This document shows positions 32,936-42,633 of a stretch of DNA of 64,000 nt, one piece after another; within the stretch, counting starts at the first letter, position 1; each line of letters starts with the position of its first letter. A program made the position numbers and the translations under genes. Under the pieces are notes generated by a model, which made no database searches, was not told where the DNA came from, and saw only the letters and a program-made list of their open reading frames with translations. The stretch is from Nostocoides sp. HKS02. GTDB lineage: Bacteria; Actinomycetota; Actinomycetes; Actinomycetales; Dermatophilaceae. The stretch lies in assembly GCF_009707485.1 (NCBI RefSeq), contig NZ_CP046121.1:1550001-1614000 (forward strand), given 5' to 3'.

Positions 32936-34060
32936 TCACAGCAGGGCGAGGTCGTCGCGGTGCACGACCTCGCGCTCGTACTCGGGCCCGAGCTCGCGGG
33001 CCAGGTCACGGGTCGACCGGCCGAGCATGCCGGGCAGCTCGGCCGAGGTGTAGTTGACCAGGCCCCGCGCGATGACCCGTCCGTCACTGGTGCACAGGTC
33101 GACCGGGTCACCCTCGGCAAAGGTGCCCTCGACCGCGGAGATCCCGGCAGGCAGCAGCGAGGTACGCCGCTCGGTCACGGCGCGCACCGCGCCCGCGTCG
33201 AGGACGAGCCGGCCCCGCGGCGTCGTGGCATGAGCCAGCCAGAGCTTGCGCGACGTGCGCCGCGACCCGCTGGGGACGAAGGCGGTGCCCACGTCGGCCC
33301 CGTCGAGCGCTTGCTGGATGCGGTCGGCGCTGGTGAGCACCGTGGTGATGCCCGCGGCGTTCGCGATCGACGCGGCCTCGACCTTGGTCACCATGCCGCC
33401 GCTGCCGACGCTCGACCCGGTGCCCCCGATCACCACGTCGTCGAGCCCGGCGCCGCCCACCACGAGCGGCACCCGGCTGCTGCCCGCACGACTGGGCGGC
33501 CCGTCATACAAGGCATCGACATCGGTGAGCAGCAACAGGCCGTCGGCGTGCACGAGATGGGCGACCAGAGCGGCCAGCCGGTCGTTGTCGCCGAACCGGA
33601 TCTCCTGGGTGGCCACCGTGTCGTTCTCGTTGACGATCGGCACGATGCCGAGCTCCAACAACCGCCCCAGCGTGCGCCGCGCGTTGGTGTAGTGCGACCG
33701 GCGGGTCACGTCGTCAGCCGTCAGCAGGACCTGCCCGACCGTGAGTCTGTGGGCGCCGAAGGCGCGCTGGTATGCCGCGACAAGGGCTCCCTGCCCCACG
33801 CTGGCCGCGGCCTGCTGGGTGGCGAGGTCCTGTGGCCGTCGGGTCAGGCCGAGGGGGGTGATCCCTGCCGCGATGGCACCCGAGGAGACCAGCACGACCT
33901 GATGGCCGGCCAAGCGGCGGCGGGCGAGGGTGTCGACGATCGTGACGAGCCGGCCCTCGTCGAGCGAACCGCCGTCAGCGCCCGTGAGCGAGGACGAGCC
34001 GACCTTGACGACGAGTCGGGTGGCCCGGGCGACGTCGAGCCGGCGGTCGGCACCGCTCAC
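32936..34060 (-). CDS. proB: Glutamate 5-kinase
   Basis: 374 residues. The amino-acid-kinase domain has [36 protein letters not shown] and [13 protein letters not shown]; the tail from about residue 280 ([13 protein letters not shown] onward) is a PUA domain, as in bacterial G5K. It phosphorylates glutamate, the first step of proline synthesis, and is usually feedback inhibited by proline. Its ATG overlaps the obgE stop (ATGA), so it is translated with obgE, in the common order obgE-proB. Confidence 0.95.
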   Translation of the reverse strand: MSGADRRLDVARATRLVVKVGSSSLTGADGGSLDEGRLVTIVDTLARRRLAGHQVVLVSSGAIAAGITPLGLTRRPQDLATQQAAASVGQGALVAAYQRAFGAHRLTVGQVLLTADDVTRRSHYTNARRTLGRLLELGIVPIVNENDTVATQEIRFGDNDRLAALVAHLVHADGLLLLTDVDALYDGPPSRAGSSRVPLVVGGAGLDDVVIGGTGSSVGSGGMVTKVEAASIANAAGITTVLTSADRIQQALDGADVGTAFVPSGSRRTSRKLWLAHATTPRGRLVLDAGAVRAVTERRTSLLPAGISAVEGTFAEGDPVDLCTSDGRVIARGLVNYTSAELPGMLGRSTRDLARELGPEYEREVVHRDDLALL

Positions 34061-35587
34061 TCGTCGTCCTCGTCCTCACGGGCCGTAGCCCAGTGGCCGG
34101 CCTTGCGCTCTGCGGCGAGCTCGCTGCGGGCTGCGGTCTTGGCGGCCCGTCGCGCGGCGTAGTCGGAGCGCTTCTCGTCGCGGGTGGGGCGGGCCGCGTC
34201 CTCGAGGCGCAGGTCGGTGCCGCGCGCTCCGAGCAGCTCGGCGCCGGTCGCGAGGGTGGGCTCCCAGTCGAAGACGACCGCGTTGTCCTGCGGGCCGATG
34301 AGGACCGTCGACCCGGCGACCGCCCCGGCCTTGAACAGGGCCTCCTCGACGCCGGCCCGGTTGAGGCGGTCGGCGAGGTAGCCGACGGCCTCGTCGTTGG
34401 AGAAGTCCGTCTGACGCACCCAGCGAGTGGGTCGCTCGCCCGCGATGCGGAAGACCTCGCCGTCGGGGGTGTTCTCGTGGACGATCGTGAAGCCGGCGTC
34501 GTCGACCGACTTGGGCCGCAGCACGATGCGCTTCGGCACCGCGGTGGCAGCCTCGATCTCGGCGCGCGCGGCCGTGACGTGACGGGCCATGGCGAAGGTC
34601 AGCTCGCGCAGTCCGAGGTGGGCCACCGCGGAGACGATGAAGACCTCGATCCCCCGGGCCTCGAGGTCGGGCTTGACCATCTCGGCCAGCTCACGCGCCT
34701 CGGGGACATCCGCCTTGTTGAGCACGACGATCCGGGTGCGCTCCGACAACGGGCGCCCGCCGAGGGTCTCGTCGGGGACGTACTGCGAGAGCTCCCGCTC
34801 GATCACGTCGAGGTCGGTCATCGGGTCGCGACCGGGCTCGAGGGTGGCGCAGTCGATGACGTGCACGAGCACCGAGCACCGCTCGACGTGGCGCAGGAAC
34901 TCCAGCCCGAGCCCCTTGCCCTGGCTCGCGCCGGGGATCAGCCCGGGCACGTCGGCGACGGTGAACCGCTGCTCCCCCGCCTGGACCACGCCCAGGTTGG
35001 GGACCAAGGTGGTGAACGGGTAGTCGGCGATCTTGGGACGCGCCGCCGACACGACCGCGACGAGGGAGGACTTGCCCGCGGAGGGGGAACCCAATCAGGG
35101 CCACATCGGCCAGGGACTTGAGCTCGAGGACGATGTCGAGCTCGTCACCGGGCTCGCCGAGCAGGGCGAAACCGGGGGCCTTGCGCCGGGCCGACGACAG
35201 CGCCTTGTTGCCCAGCCCACCGCGACCGCCACGGGCCGCCACGAACTCAGCGTCGGGGGCCACCAGGTCCGCCAGCACCGTGCCGTCGGCGTCCTTGACG
35301 ACCGTGCCAGCGGGCACGGGCAGCACCAGGTCGTCGCCGTCGGCGCCGTTGCGCTCGTCGCCGGCCCCGGGCTTGCCGTTGGTCGCCTTGCGGTGCGGGT
35401 GGCGGTGGTAGTCGAGCAGGGTCGTGGCCTGGCCATCGACCCGGAGCGTCACATCGCCCCCGTGGCCGCCGTTGCCTCCGTCGGGCCCACCGAGGGGCTT
35501 GAACTTCTCGCGCTTGACCGAAGCGACTCCGTGGCCACCGTCGCCGGCGGCGACGTGCAGCACGACGCGGTCGACGAACGTGGTCAT
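34057..35587 (-). CDS. obgE: GTPase ObgE/CgtA, one suspected frameshift
   Basis: The N-terminal Obg fold ([20 protein letters not shown], the Gly-rich [29 protein letters not shown]) reads from ATG 35587. At 35083-35087 a run of five G (four expected) breaks VALIGFPSAGKSS, the P-loop; the rest ([36 protein letters not shown]) continues in the next frame, followed by an OCT domain ([20 protein letters not shown]) and a charged tail. Corrected length is 509 residues. Obg is essential for ribosome maturation and stress control, so a real break within the P-loop is improbable. It follows rpmA, as in most bacteria. Confidence 0.9.
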
Positions 35588-35715
35588 GGGGCTCTTCTCT
35601 CTGTGCGGTCTCTATGCATGGATGCGCCCCCCGATTCTAGGAGGGGTCTAGGACGGGTCTAGGTGGGGAACGCAGGAAGGGAGCGGGCCCAGTTCAGGCC
35701 CGCCCCCTTCGAGGC

Positions 35716-35748
35716 GGTATGCCGCGCGGCTGGGCCACGCGGCATACC
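35716..35748 (-). terminator. Terminator between rpmA and obgE
   Basis: GGTATGCCGCG and CGCGGCATACC are perfectly complementary over 11 bp around an 11-base loop, 7 bp after the rpmA stop. It uses the GTATGCC heptamer that is abundant across this window. Confidence 0.65.
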
Positions 35749-35755
35749 TCAAAGA

Positions 35756-36025
35756 TCAGCTGGCGTCCGCGGTCTCCAGCGGGACGATGTTGACGACCCG
35801 GCGACGACGACGCGTGCCGAACTCGACGTTGCCCGCGACGAGCGCGAACAGCGTGTCGTCGCTGCCGCGGCCGACGCCCTCACCGGGGTGGAAGTGCGTG
35901 CCGCGCTGGCGGACGATGATCTCGCCCGCGTTGACGAGCTGGCCGCCGAAGCGCTTCACGCCGAGTCGCTGGGAGTTGGAGTCCCGACCGTTACGGGTCG
36001 AAGACGCACCCTTCTTGTGTGCCAT
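35756..36025 (-). CDS. rpmA: 50S ribosomal protein L27
   Basis: 89 residues starting [21 protein letters not shown], the conserved L27 N-terminus that reaches into the peptidyl transferase centre, followed by [20 protein letters not shown] and [17 protein letters not shown]. Length and sequence are normal. It lies 36 bp after rplU, and a hairpin follows it before obgE. Confidence 0.97.
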   Translation of the reverse strand: MAHKKGASSTRNGRDSNSQRLGVKRFGGQLVNAGEIIVRQRGTHFHPGEGVGRGSDDTLFALVAGNVEFGTRRRRRVVNIVPLETADAS

Positions 36026-36061
36026 GTCAGTACCTGCCTTCTACGTTCTGTGATCCGGGAC

Positions 36062-36370
36062 TCAGGCGTCGATCGCGGTGATCTTGACCTGGGTCAGGTG
36101 CTGACGGTGGCCCTGACGCTTCTTGTAGCCCGTCTTGTTCTTGTACTTGATGATCGTGATCTTGGGGCCCTTGGCGGCCTTGACGACCTCGGCGGTGACG
36201 GTGACCTTGGCGAGCTTGTCAGCGTCGCTGGTGACGGTGGAGCCGTCGACCACGAGCAAGGGGGTCAGGTCGAAGCTGTCGCCGGCCTTGCCACCGACCT
36301 TGTCGATGATGAGGACGTCGCCGACGGAAACCTTCTCCTGGCGGCCACCTGCGCGAACAATCGCGTACAC
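36062..36370 (-). CDS. rplU: 50S ribosomal protein L21
   Basis: 102 residues from GTG 36370: [20 protein letters not shown] is the L21 start, with the [19 protein letters not shown] signature and [10 protein letters not shown] near the C-terminus. A longer frame upstream has no family match. The 214-bp space up to rne is non-coding and probably holds the L21-L27 promoter and leader; no specific motif is assigned. Confidence 0.96.
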   Translation of the reverse strand: MYAIVRAGGRQEKVSVGDVLIIDKVGGKAGDSFDLTPLLVVDGSTVTSDADKLAKVTVTAEVVKAAKGPKITIIKYKNKTGYKKRQGHRQHLTQVKITAIDA

Positions 36371-36584
36371 GGGGAACTCTCTTTCGTACTTCGGGAGGCA
36401 CGCGCTCTCTGTCTGAACCGGCCGGCAGCGACCCACGGTTGAATCAGCTCGGTCGAGGTGACTCTCGCGCGGACGCCGGACGGTGGGCGCACCAAGGGGC
36501 AAGATTACCGGGTGGAAGGCCCCGCGAACAAACCGGCCGGAGCCGGGCGGCGGCGCGGGTCAGCCCGCGCCGCTGCCCGATCGG

Positions 36585-39446
36585 TCAGGACGCGTCCGAC
36601 GTCGCTTCTGCCGGGGTGGTGTCCGCCCCGTCCGTGACCGGACGCGGCGGTCCGGCAGGGGCCACCACCCGGCCTCGCTTGCGGCGCTTCGGCGTCGAGC
36701 TGGCCGGCGTGCTGGTCGTGTCGGCTGGCGTGACCGGCGTGACCGGGGGCGTCGAGCTGGCCGGCGTGCTGGTCGTGTCGGCTGCCGTGACCGGCGTGAC
36801 CGTCGCCTCGTCGAGGTCGGTGCCGTCGTAGCGGTCCGCGTGCCCGAACGAGTCGATCGAACCGTGCTCGTCGTGCTCGTCGTCGTGGTGGTCGCTGGTC
36901 GACTTCAGGGCCGCAGCGTGCGCCGCCGCGGCGATCTGCGCCGGAGTCGGTCCGCCGTGCGCGGGCGCGCTCGGCTCGGCGGGCGCAGCGCTGGCGACTG
37001 CACGCCCGCGACGACCGCGGCCGGTGCGGGCCTGTCCGGTCCCACCCTGGTTGGCGCCACCACCACCGCTACCACCGTCTCCACCGGAGGACCGCTCCAC
37101 CGGGTCGGCGTGGACGATGATGCCGCGACCCCCGCAGTGCTCGCAGGTCTCGGAGAAGACCTCGATCAGCCCGGAGCCGACCCGCTTACGGGTCATCTGG
37201 ACCAGGCCGAGCGAGGTGACCTCGGCGACCTGGTGCTTGGTGCGGTCCCGGCCCAGGCACTCGAGCAGCCGCCGCACGACGAGGTCGCGGTTGGACTCCA
37301 GGACCATGTCGATGAAGTCGATGACGATGATGCCGCCGATGTCGCGCAGCCGGAGCTGGCGCACGATCTCCTCGGCCGCCTCGATGTTGTTCTTGGTGAC
37401 CGTCTCCTCGAGGTTGCCGCCCGAGCCGACGAACTTGCCGGTGTTTACGTCGACGACCGTCATGGCCTCGGTGCGGTCGATCACGAGCGAGCCACCCGAG
37501 GGCAGCCAGACCTTGCGGTCCATCGCCTTGGCGATCTGCTCGTCGACCCGGTGGTGGGTGAAGAGGTCCTCCTGCGAGGTCCACTTCTGGAGGCGCTCCG
37601 CGAGGTCGGGGGCGACATCGCCGAGGTACTCGCTGACCTCGGCATACGCCTGGTCACCGGCGACCACCAGCGAGGTGAAGTCCTCGTTGAACACGTCCCG
37701 GATGACGCGGACGGTGAGGTCCGGCTCCCCGTGGACGAGGACGGGCGCGCCGCCCTTCGCCTTGGACTTCGACTCGGCCTTCTGCGCGATCTTCTCCCAC
37801 GTCTTGGTGAGGCGTTCGACGTCGGCGCGCAGCTCGTCCTCGCTGGCCCCCTCGGCCGCGGTGCGCACGATGACCCCGGCGCTGTCGGGCACGACCTCCT
37901 TGAGGATGCCCTTCAGGCGGCTGCGCTCGGTGTCGGGGAGCTTGCGGGAGATGCCCGTCATCGAGCCCTCGGGCACGTAGACGAGGTAGCGGCCGGGCAG
38001 CGAGATCTGGCTCGTGAGGCGAGCGCCCTTGTGGCCGATCGGGTCCTTGGTCACCTGGACGAGCACCGAGTCGCCCGACTTCAGGGCGTTCTCGATGCGC
38101 TTGGGCTGGTTGTTCTCCAGGCCCGAGGCGTCCCAGTTGACCTCACCGGCGTACAGCACGGCGTTGCGGCCCTTGCCGATGTCGACGAAGGCGGCCTCCA
38201 TCGACGGCAGGACGTTCTGGACGCGGCCGAGGTAGACGTTGCCGGCCATCGACGCGTTGGTCTCGCGGGACACGTAGTGCTCCACGAGCACGCCGTCCTC
38301 GAGCACGCCGATCTGGGTCTTGCCACCGCGCTCGCGCACGACCATGACCCGCTCGACGCTCTCCCGACGGGCGAGGAACTCGGCCTCGGTGATGATCGTG
38401 CGGCGGCGACCGGCCTCGCGGCCCTCGCGGCGGCGCTGCTTCTTGGCCTCGAGGCGCGTGGAGCCCTTGACGCTCTGGGGCTCGTCACGGCGCGCCTCGC
38501 GGACCTTGGTCACGGTGCCGGGCGGGTCGTCGTTCTCGGCGGCGGAACCGCCGCGGCGGCGACGACGACGACGCCGGGTCGAGGTGCCGTCGCCGTCGAA
38601 GTCGGAGTCGGCCTCGGAGTCGGGGCCGTGGCCGGAGTCGTCGCCCTCGGCGTCCCGGTCCTGGGGCTCGGCGCCGGACGCGCTGGCGTCCTGGCCACCC
38701 CCGCTGGAGTCCTTGGCGTCTCCGCTGGAGTCCTCCGCGCCACCGCGACCACGGCCGCGGCCCTTGCCGCCGCGGCGACGGCGACGGCGACCGGCCTCGG
38801 ACGTGTCGGAGTCGAGGTCATCGGTCGGGTGGTCGGTCTCGAGGTCCTCCGGCTCCGCCGCAGGCTCCTCGCGCGTCGCAGGCTTCTCCCCAGCCGTCTC
38901 GGCTGCCCGCTCGCCGGCCGGCCCTGCCGGAGCGGCCGCCTTGCGGGTGGCCCGGCGCGCGGACCGCGCAGGCGCGGCGGCGGCGACGTCGGGGGCCTGG
39001 AACAGCAGACCGAAGCTGGGTACGGCGGGCGGCTGCTGCGACGCCTCGGGCTCGTTCGGCTCGTTCGGCTCGTTCGGCTCCCCCGTGGCCTCGACGCCGT
39101 CGACCTCCTCCACCGGCGCCTCGGGCGCGGTGGCGCCCTTCGTGCTCGCCCGCTTCGTGGCGGCCTTCCTCGCGGTCTTCTTCGCCGTCTTCTTGGCCGC
39201 CTTCTTTTCGGCAACCTTCGGGGCGGACGCCGCGGCGTCGGTGGGCTCCGGGGTCGGGTCGTCCGCGGTCGGCGCGGAGACCGGGGCCGGAGCCGAGGCC
39301 TTCTTGGTGGCGCGTCGGGCGCGCTTTCGGGCGGGCGCAGGGGCACCGCCGGTGGACTCGTCGCCCACGCTCGCCTCGCGAGGAGCGTCGGCGTCGCCGG
39401 TGGCGGTCGTCTCGGTGGACTGGAACAGGTCTTCTGTGGATGCCAT
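36585..39446 (-). CDS. rne: Ribonuclease E/G family endoribonuclease
   Basis: 953 residues. Residues 1-~340 are a low-complexity Ala/Lys/Arg/Glu-rich extension with acidic and Gly-rich patches. Next come the S1 domain (VERVMVVRERGGKTQIGVLEDG, GNVYLGRVQNVLPSMEAAFVDIG), RYLVYVPEG, the catalytic DNase-I-like Asp segment (TVVDVNTGKFVG) and IDFIDM. The Zn-link is CEHCGGRG (CxxC), followed by a Gly/Ser-rich C-terminal tail. RNase E/G starts mRNA decay and rRNA processing. Gene order rne-rplU-rpmA-obgE is standard in actinobacteria, and the extra N- and C-terminal arms are common there. Confidence 0.94.
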   Translation of the reverse strand: MASTEDLFQSTETTATGDADAPREASVGDESTGGAPAPARKRARRATKKASAPAPVSAPTADDPTPEPTDAAASAPKVAEKKAAKKTAKKTARKAATKRASTKGATAPEAPVEEVDGVEATGEPNEPNEPNEPEASQQPPAVPSFGLLFQAPDVAAAAPARSARRATRKAAAPAGPAGERAAETAGEKPATREEPAAEPEDLETDHPTDDLDSDTSEAGRRRRRRGGKGRGRGRGGAEDSSGDAKDSSGGGQDASASGAEPQDRDAEGDDSGHGPDSEADSDFDGDGTSTRRRRRRRRGGSAAENDDPPGTVTKVREARRDEPQSVKGSTRLEAKKQRRREGREAGRRRTIITEAEFLARRESVERVMVVRERGGKTQIGVLEDGVLVEHYVSRETNASMAGNVYLGRVQNVLPSMEAAFVDIGKGRNAVLYAGEVNWDASGLENNQPKRIENALKSGDSVLVQVTKDPIGHKGARLTSQISLPGRYLVYVPEGSMTGISRKLPDTERSRLKGILKEVVPDSAGVIVRTAAEGASEDELRADVERLTKTWEKIAQKAESKSKAKGGAPVLVHGEPDLTVRVIRDVFNEDFTSLVVAGDQAYAEVSEYLGDVAPDLAERLQKWTSQEDLFTHHRVDEQIAKAMDRKVWLPSGGSLVIDRTEAMTVVDVNTGKFVGSGGNLEETVTKNNIEAAEEIVRQLRLRDIGGIIVIDFIDMVLESNRDLVVRRLLECLGRDRTKHQVAEVTSLGLVQMTRKRVGSGLIEVFSETCEHCGGRGIIVHADPVERSSGGDGGSGGGGANQGGTGQARTGRGRRGRAVASAAPAEPSAPAHGGPTPAQIAAAAHAAALKSTSDHHDDEHDEHGSIDSFGHADRYDGTDLDEATVTPVTAADTTSTPASSTPPVTPVTPADTTSTPASSTPKRRKRGRVVAPAGPPRPVTDGADTTPAEATSDAS

Positions 39447-39617
39447 CGCGGCGTCCTTCCGTCACCCACGAGGCGAGGGCCACACCCGAGGACCCGCGAG
39501 GGCCACTCCGATCAGCCGCGTGGTGCGCATCAAGCGTCGTGTCGGTGGCGGCTGCCATCGACACGGAAGTCGGTTGGCTACGCCCGTCGAGGCTCGCGCA
39601 GGTCGCGCGGCACCAGC

Positions 39618-40370
39618 TCAGGCGCCGTCGTCGTCCTTGTCGGCAGCCAGTGGATCAGCCACCCCAGCGGTTGCGGTGTGCAGCGGGCCTTGCGCCAGCC
39701 GGGTCACCAGGGGTGGTGTCGGTGGAGCCAGCTCGGTTACTGCTCGCAGCGCGGTCAGGACGTCGTCGGGGCGTACGGCCGGTGTGGTGTGCCGTACGAC
39801 CATCCGCAGTATCGCACAGTCCGGCCGCGGTGAGGTGGATACGTCCATCGACACGACGGCCGAGCGCACGTCGAAGGTCTTCGGCCCGGTCTTGAAGGTG
39901 CGGGTCACCTCGGCGCGCTCGAGGGCGAGGAGCTGGTCGACGGCCCGGCGGAGCTCACCCGACTCCACCCCTCGGAACTCGATCACCCAGTCGCTGGCCT
40001 GGAGCCGGTCGGCGAGCGCCCCGGGCTCGGCCTCGACGACCTGGAGGATGTCGAGGCCGTCGGGCAGCGCGTCGCCGAGAGCGACCCGCACCGAGTCGGG
40101 GTCGACCCGCTCGGTGACCGAGATCTCGAAGTACTCGGCCTCGCTCGCGGTGCCGGTGGGGGCCGCGTTCGCGTACGAGATCTTGGGGTGGGGGTGGAAC
40201 CCGGCCGAGAAGGCCATGGGGACACCGGCACGCCGCAGGGCTCGTTCGAGCGCCCGTTGGAAGTCACGTGTCGACGAGAACCTCAGCCGCCCGCGCTTGG
40301 CGTAGCGCACCCGCAGCTTCTGGACCGCGGGCTCCGGCGGTGGTCCCTCGGGAACGCGCTGTCGTGCCAT
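39618..40370 (-). CDS. DUF2344 / TIGR03936 family protein
   Basis: 250 residues from ATG 40370. KLRVRYAKRGRLRFSSTRDFQRALERALRRAGVPMAFSAGFHPHP contains the family signature (YxKxGxxRFxSHxDxxR, here FSST, with FSxGFHPxP), and PLPxG-like ALPDGLDILQVVE follows. It is often fused to or paired with the B12-binding-type radical SAM protein (TIGR03960), which is found here at 43734-45734, three genes away. It is probably part of an RNA-modification or related radical SAM system; the exact activity is unknown. It ends 171 bp before the rne start. Confidence 0.87.
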   Translation of the reverse strand: MARQRVPEGPPPEPAVQKLRVRYAKRGRLRFSSTRDFQRALERALRRAGVPMAFSAGFHPHPKISYANAAPTGTASEAEYFEISVTERVDPDSVRVALGDALPDGLDILQVVEAEPGALADRLQASDWVIEFRGVESGELRRAVDQLLALERAEVTRTFKTGPKTFDVRSAVVSMDVSTSPRPDCAILRMVVRHTTPAVRPDDVLTALRAVTELAPPTPPLVTRLAQGPLHTATAGVADPLAADKDDDGA

Positions 40371-40454
40371 GGCAGGAGCGTATGCCGCGCCGCCCGCAGG
40401 TACGGAATCCGCAGATGTGCACCCCCGCACCGCGCGCCCCTCTAGCGTGACGCC

Positions 40455-41820
40455 ATGGCTGAACTCGATCGCGCCCGCCTGACGGCGCTCCTTGACCGTG
40501 AGCAGGCGGCATACACCGCGAACCACCCCCGCAGCCGCGAGCTCTTCGCTGCCGCCGGCAACCTCTTCGGCGGCGTCCCCATGACGTGGATGAACATGTG
40601 GTCCGGCGGCTTCCCCCTCTACCTCGACCACGCCACCGGCAACCGGGTCACCGATGTCGACGGGCACACCTACGTCGACTTCGCGCTCGGGGACACCGGC
40701 GCCATGGCGGGCCACTCCCCCGCCGCCACCGTGGCCGCCGTGCAGCGGCGCGCGGGTGAGCTCGGCGGCATCACGACGATGCTGCCGACGCAGGACGCGC
40801 AGTGGGTGGGTGCCGAGCTGGAGCGGCGCTTCGGTATGCCGCTGTGGAGCTTCACGCTGTCAGCCACTGACGCGAACCGCTGGGCCATCCGGCTCGCCCG
40901 GCTCGCGACGGGGCGCCCCAAGGTGCTCGTGTTCGCGTACTGCTACCACGGGTCCGTCGACGAGGCGTTCGCGCTTCCCGGTCCGGACGGCAAGGCCCAA
41001 AGCCGCCCCGGCAACGTCGCTCCCCCGTCGACCTCGACCTCACCACCCGCGTCGCGACCTGGAACGACCTTGCCTCGGTGGAGGCCGCGCTCGCCCACGG
41101 GGATGTCGCGGCGATCCTCACCGAGCCGGCGCTGACCAACATCGGGATCGTCCTACCGGAGGACGGGTTCCTCGACGACCTGCGCCGGCTGGCGACCGAG
41201 CACGGCACCTTGCTCATGATCGACGAGACGCACACCTTCTCCGCGGGCTGGGGTGGCGCGACCCGCGAGTGGAAGCTCGAGCCCGACATCGTGGTGATCG
41301 GCAAGTCGATCGGTGGCGGCATCCCCAGCGGGGCGTACGGCATCAGCCGCGAGGTCGCCGCGGCCGTCACCCGGCACACGGCCGCTGGCGACGCGGACAT
41401 CGTCGATGTCGGGGGGTCGGCGGCACCCTGGCGGGCAACGCCCTGTCGACGGCCGCGATGCGCGCGACCCTCGGCGAGGTCCTGACGCCCGAGGCCTTCG
41501 CCCACATGACCGAGCTAGCCACCGCGTTCGCAGCGGGGGTCCAGCGGACCTTCGACGAGCTCGACGTCCCGTGGTCGGTCAGTCGGCTGGGCGCCCGGGC
41601 GGAGTACCGGTTCACCCGTCCCGCGCCCCGGACCGGCGAGGAGTCAGCGGCAGCTGCGGACGACGCGCTCGACGCCTACCTCCACCTGGCCCTGTGCAAC
41701 CGCGGCATCCTCATGACGCCGTTCCACAACATGGCCCTGATGTGCCCGGACACGTCGCGCGCCGACGTCGACCGGCATACCGAGGTGTTCCGCGAGGTGG
41801 TGGGCGCACTCTGGGCGTGA
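40455..41820 (+). CDS. Class III PLP-dependent aminotransferase, two suspected frameshifts
   Basis: The protein starts MAELDRARLTALLDREQAAY and contains RVTDVDGHTYVDFALGDTGAM and LVFAYCYHGSVDEAF in frame 1. At 41022-41026 (five C, six expected) it shifts to VDLDLTTRVATWNDLA and LMIDETHTFSAGWGG, with the PLP Lys in VIGKSIGGGIPSGAYG; at 41411-41416 (six G, seven expected) it shifts again to VGGTLAGNALSTAAMRATL and runs to the stop. Corrected length is 455 residues. It resembles glutamate-1-semialdehyde aminotransferase but has a longer N-terminal MTWMNMWSGGFPLY segment, so another omega-amino substrate is likely. Confidence 0.82.
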
Positions 41821-41931
41821 TGTCCGCTTGGTGGCGTTGGTGACGGATGACAGCGCCGGGGGCCGGGCGTACCTTCGAAAGTTGACCACTTCAGGGTGAA
41901 GCGGCCGGTGGCGAGATGCGGAGGGCTGACG

Positions 41932-42555
41932 GTGTTCATCCAGATCATCCAGGGAAAGGTGCGCGACGCGGGCGAGATGCGCCGGCTCAGCGACGAGTGG
42001 CGCGACCAGATGGGGTCGTCCGCGCAGGGCTGGCTCGGCGGGACCTACGGCATCACGGACGACAACGAGTTCGTCGGGGTCGTCCGCTTCGAGAGCCGCG
42101 AGGCCGCGGCGCGGAACTCGACCAAGCCCGAGCAGGGCGAGTGGTGGAGCCGCATGGAGGCCTGCTTCGACGGACCGGCGTCGTTCCACGACTGCGACAA
42201 CGCCGTGATGTTCCTTAACGGCGGTTCCGACGACGCCGGCTTCGTCCAGGTGATCCAGGGCCGGGTGAGCGACCCGGAGCGGTTCCGCCACTTCATGGAG
42301 CAGCCGATGGACATGCTGCACGAGCAGCGCCCCGAGATCATCGGCGGCACGATCGGCATGGAACCCGATGGCTGGTTCACCGAGACGGTGGCGTTCCGCA
42401 GTGAGGCCGAGGCGCGCGAGGGCGAGCAGAAGGAGCTGCCCGAGCAGGCCCAGCGGGATTGGGCCGACGAAATGGCCATGATGAACGACGTGCGGTACCT
42501 CGACCTGCACCACCCGTGGTTCGCCAGCGCGCCCATGGCGGGGATGACCAGCTAG
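41932..42555 (+). CDS. Duplicated dimeric alpha/beta barrel (ABM-like) protein
   Basis: 207 residues from GTG 41932, with GGAGGG 7 bases upstream. The protein has two copies of one domain: VFIQIIQGKVRDAGEMRRL with GGTYGITDDNEFVGVVRFES, and FVQVIQGRVSDPERFRHFM with GGTIGMEPDGWFTETVAFRS. Each resembles an antibiotic-biosynthesis-monooxygenase or stress-responsive alpha/beta barrel. Single-chain duplication mimics a dimer. No cofactor residues are evident; function unknown. A terminator hairpin follows at 42573-42620. Confidence 0.72.
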   Translation: MFIQIIQGKVRDAGEMRRLSDEWRDQMGSSAQGWLGGTYGITDDNEFVGVVRFESREAAARNSTKPEQGEWWSRMEACFDGPASFHDCDNAVMFLNGGSDDAGFVQVIQGRVSDPERFRHFMEQPMDMLHEQRPEIIGGTIGMEPDGWFTETVAFRSEAEAREGEQKELPEQAQRDWADEMAMMNDVRYLDLHHPWFASAPMAGMTS

Positions 42556-42572
42556 CCGTCACGGTCACCCTT

Positions 42573-42620
42573 GTCTTTGAGGGGTCTGGGTTGCCAGGGC
42601 AGCCCAGACCCCTCAAAGAC
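42573..42620. terminator. 48-bp hairpin, copy 1
   Basis: GTCTTTGAGGGGTCTGGG and CCCAGACCCCTCAAAGAC pair perfectly over 18 bp. It lies between two convergent genes (stops 42555 and 42634) and fits a bidirectional terminator. A near-identical copy (44 of 48 bases) is at 43668-43715. Confidence 0.75.
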
Positions 42621-42633
42621 TCACCGCAACGTG

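Noticed and set aside
36483..39833. Very long plus-strand open frame (about 1100 codons) opposite rne
   Set aside because: It is antisense to RNase E/G, with Arg/Gly-rich shadow composition; the minus strand has full catalytic motifs.
40455..41820. Three separate short genes instead of one aminotransferase
   Set aside because: The three frames join into one family-length protein once single bases are restored in C and G runs.
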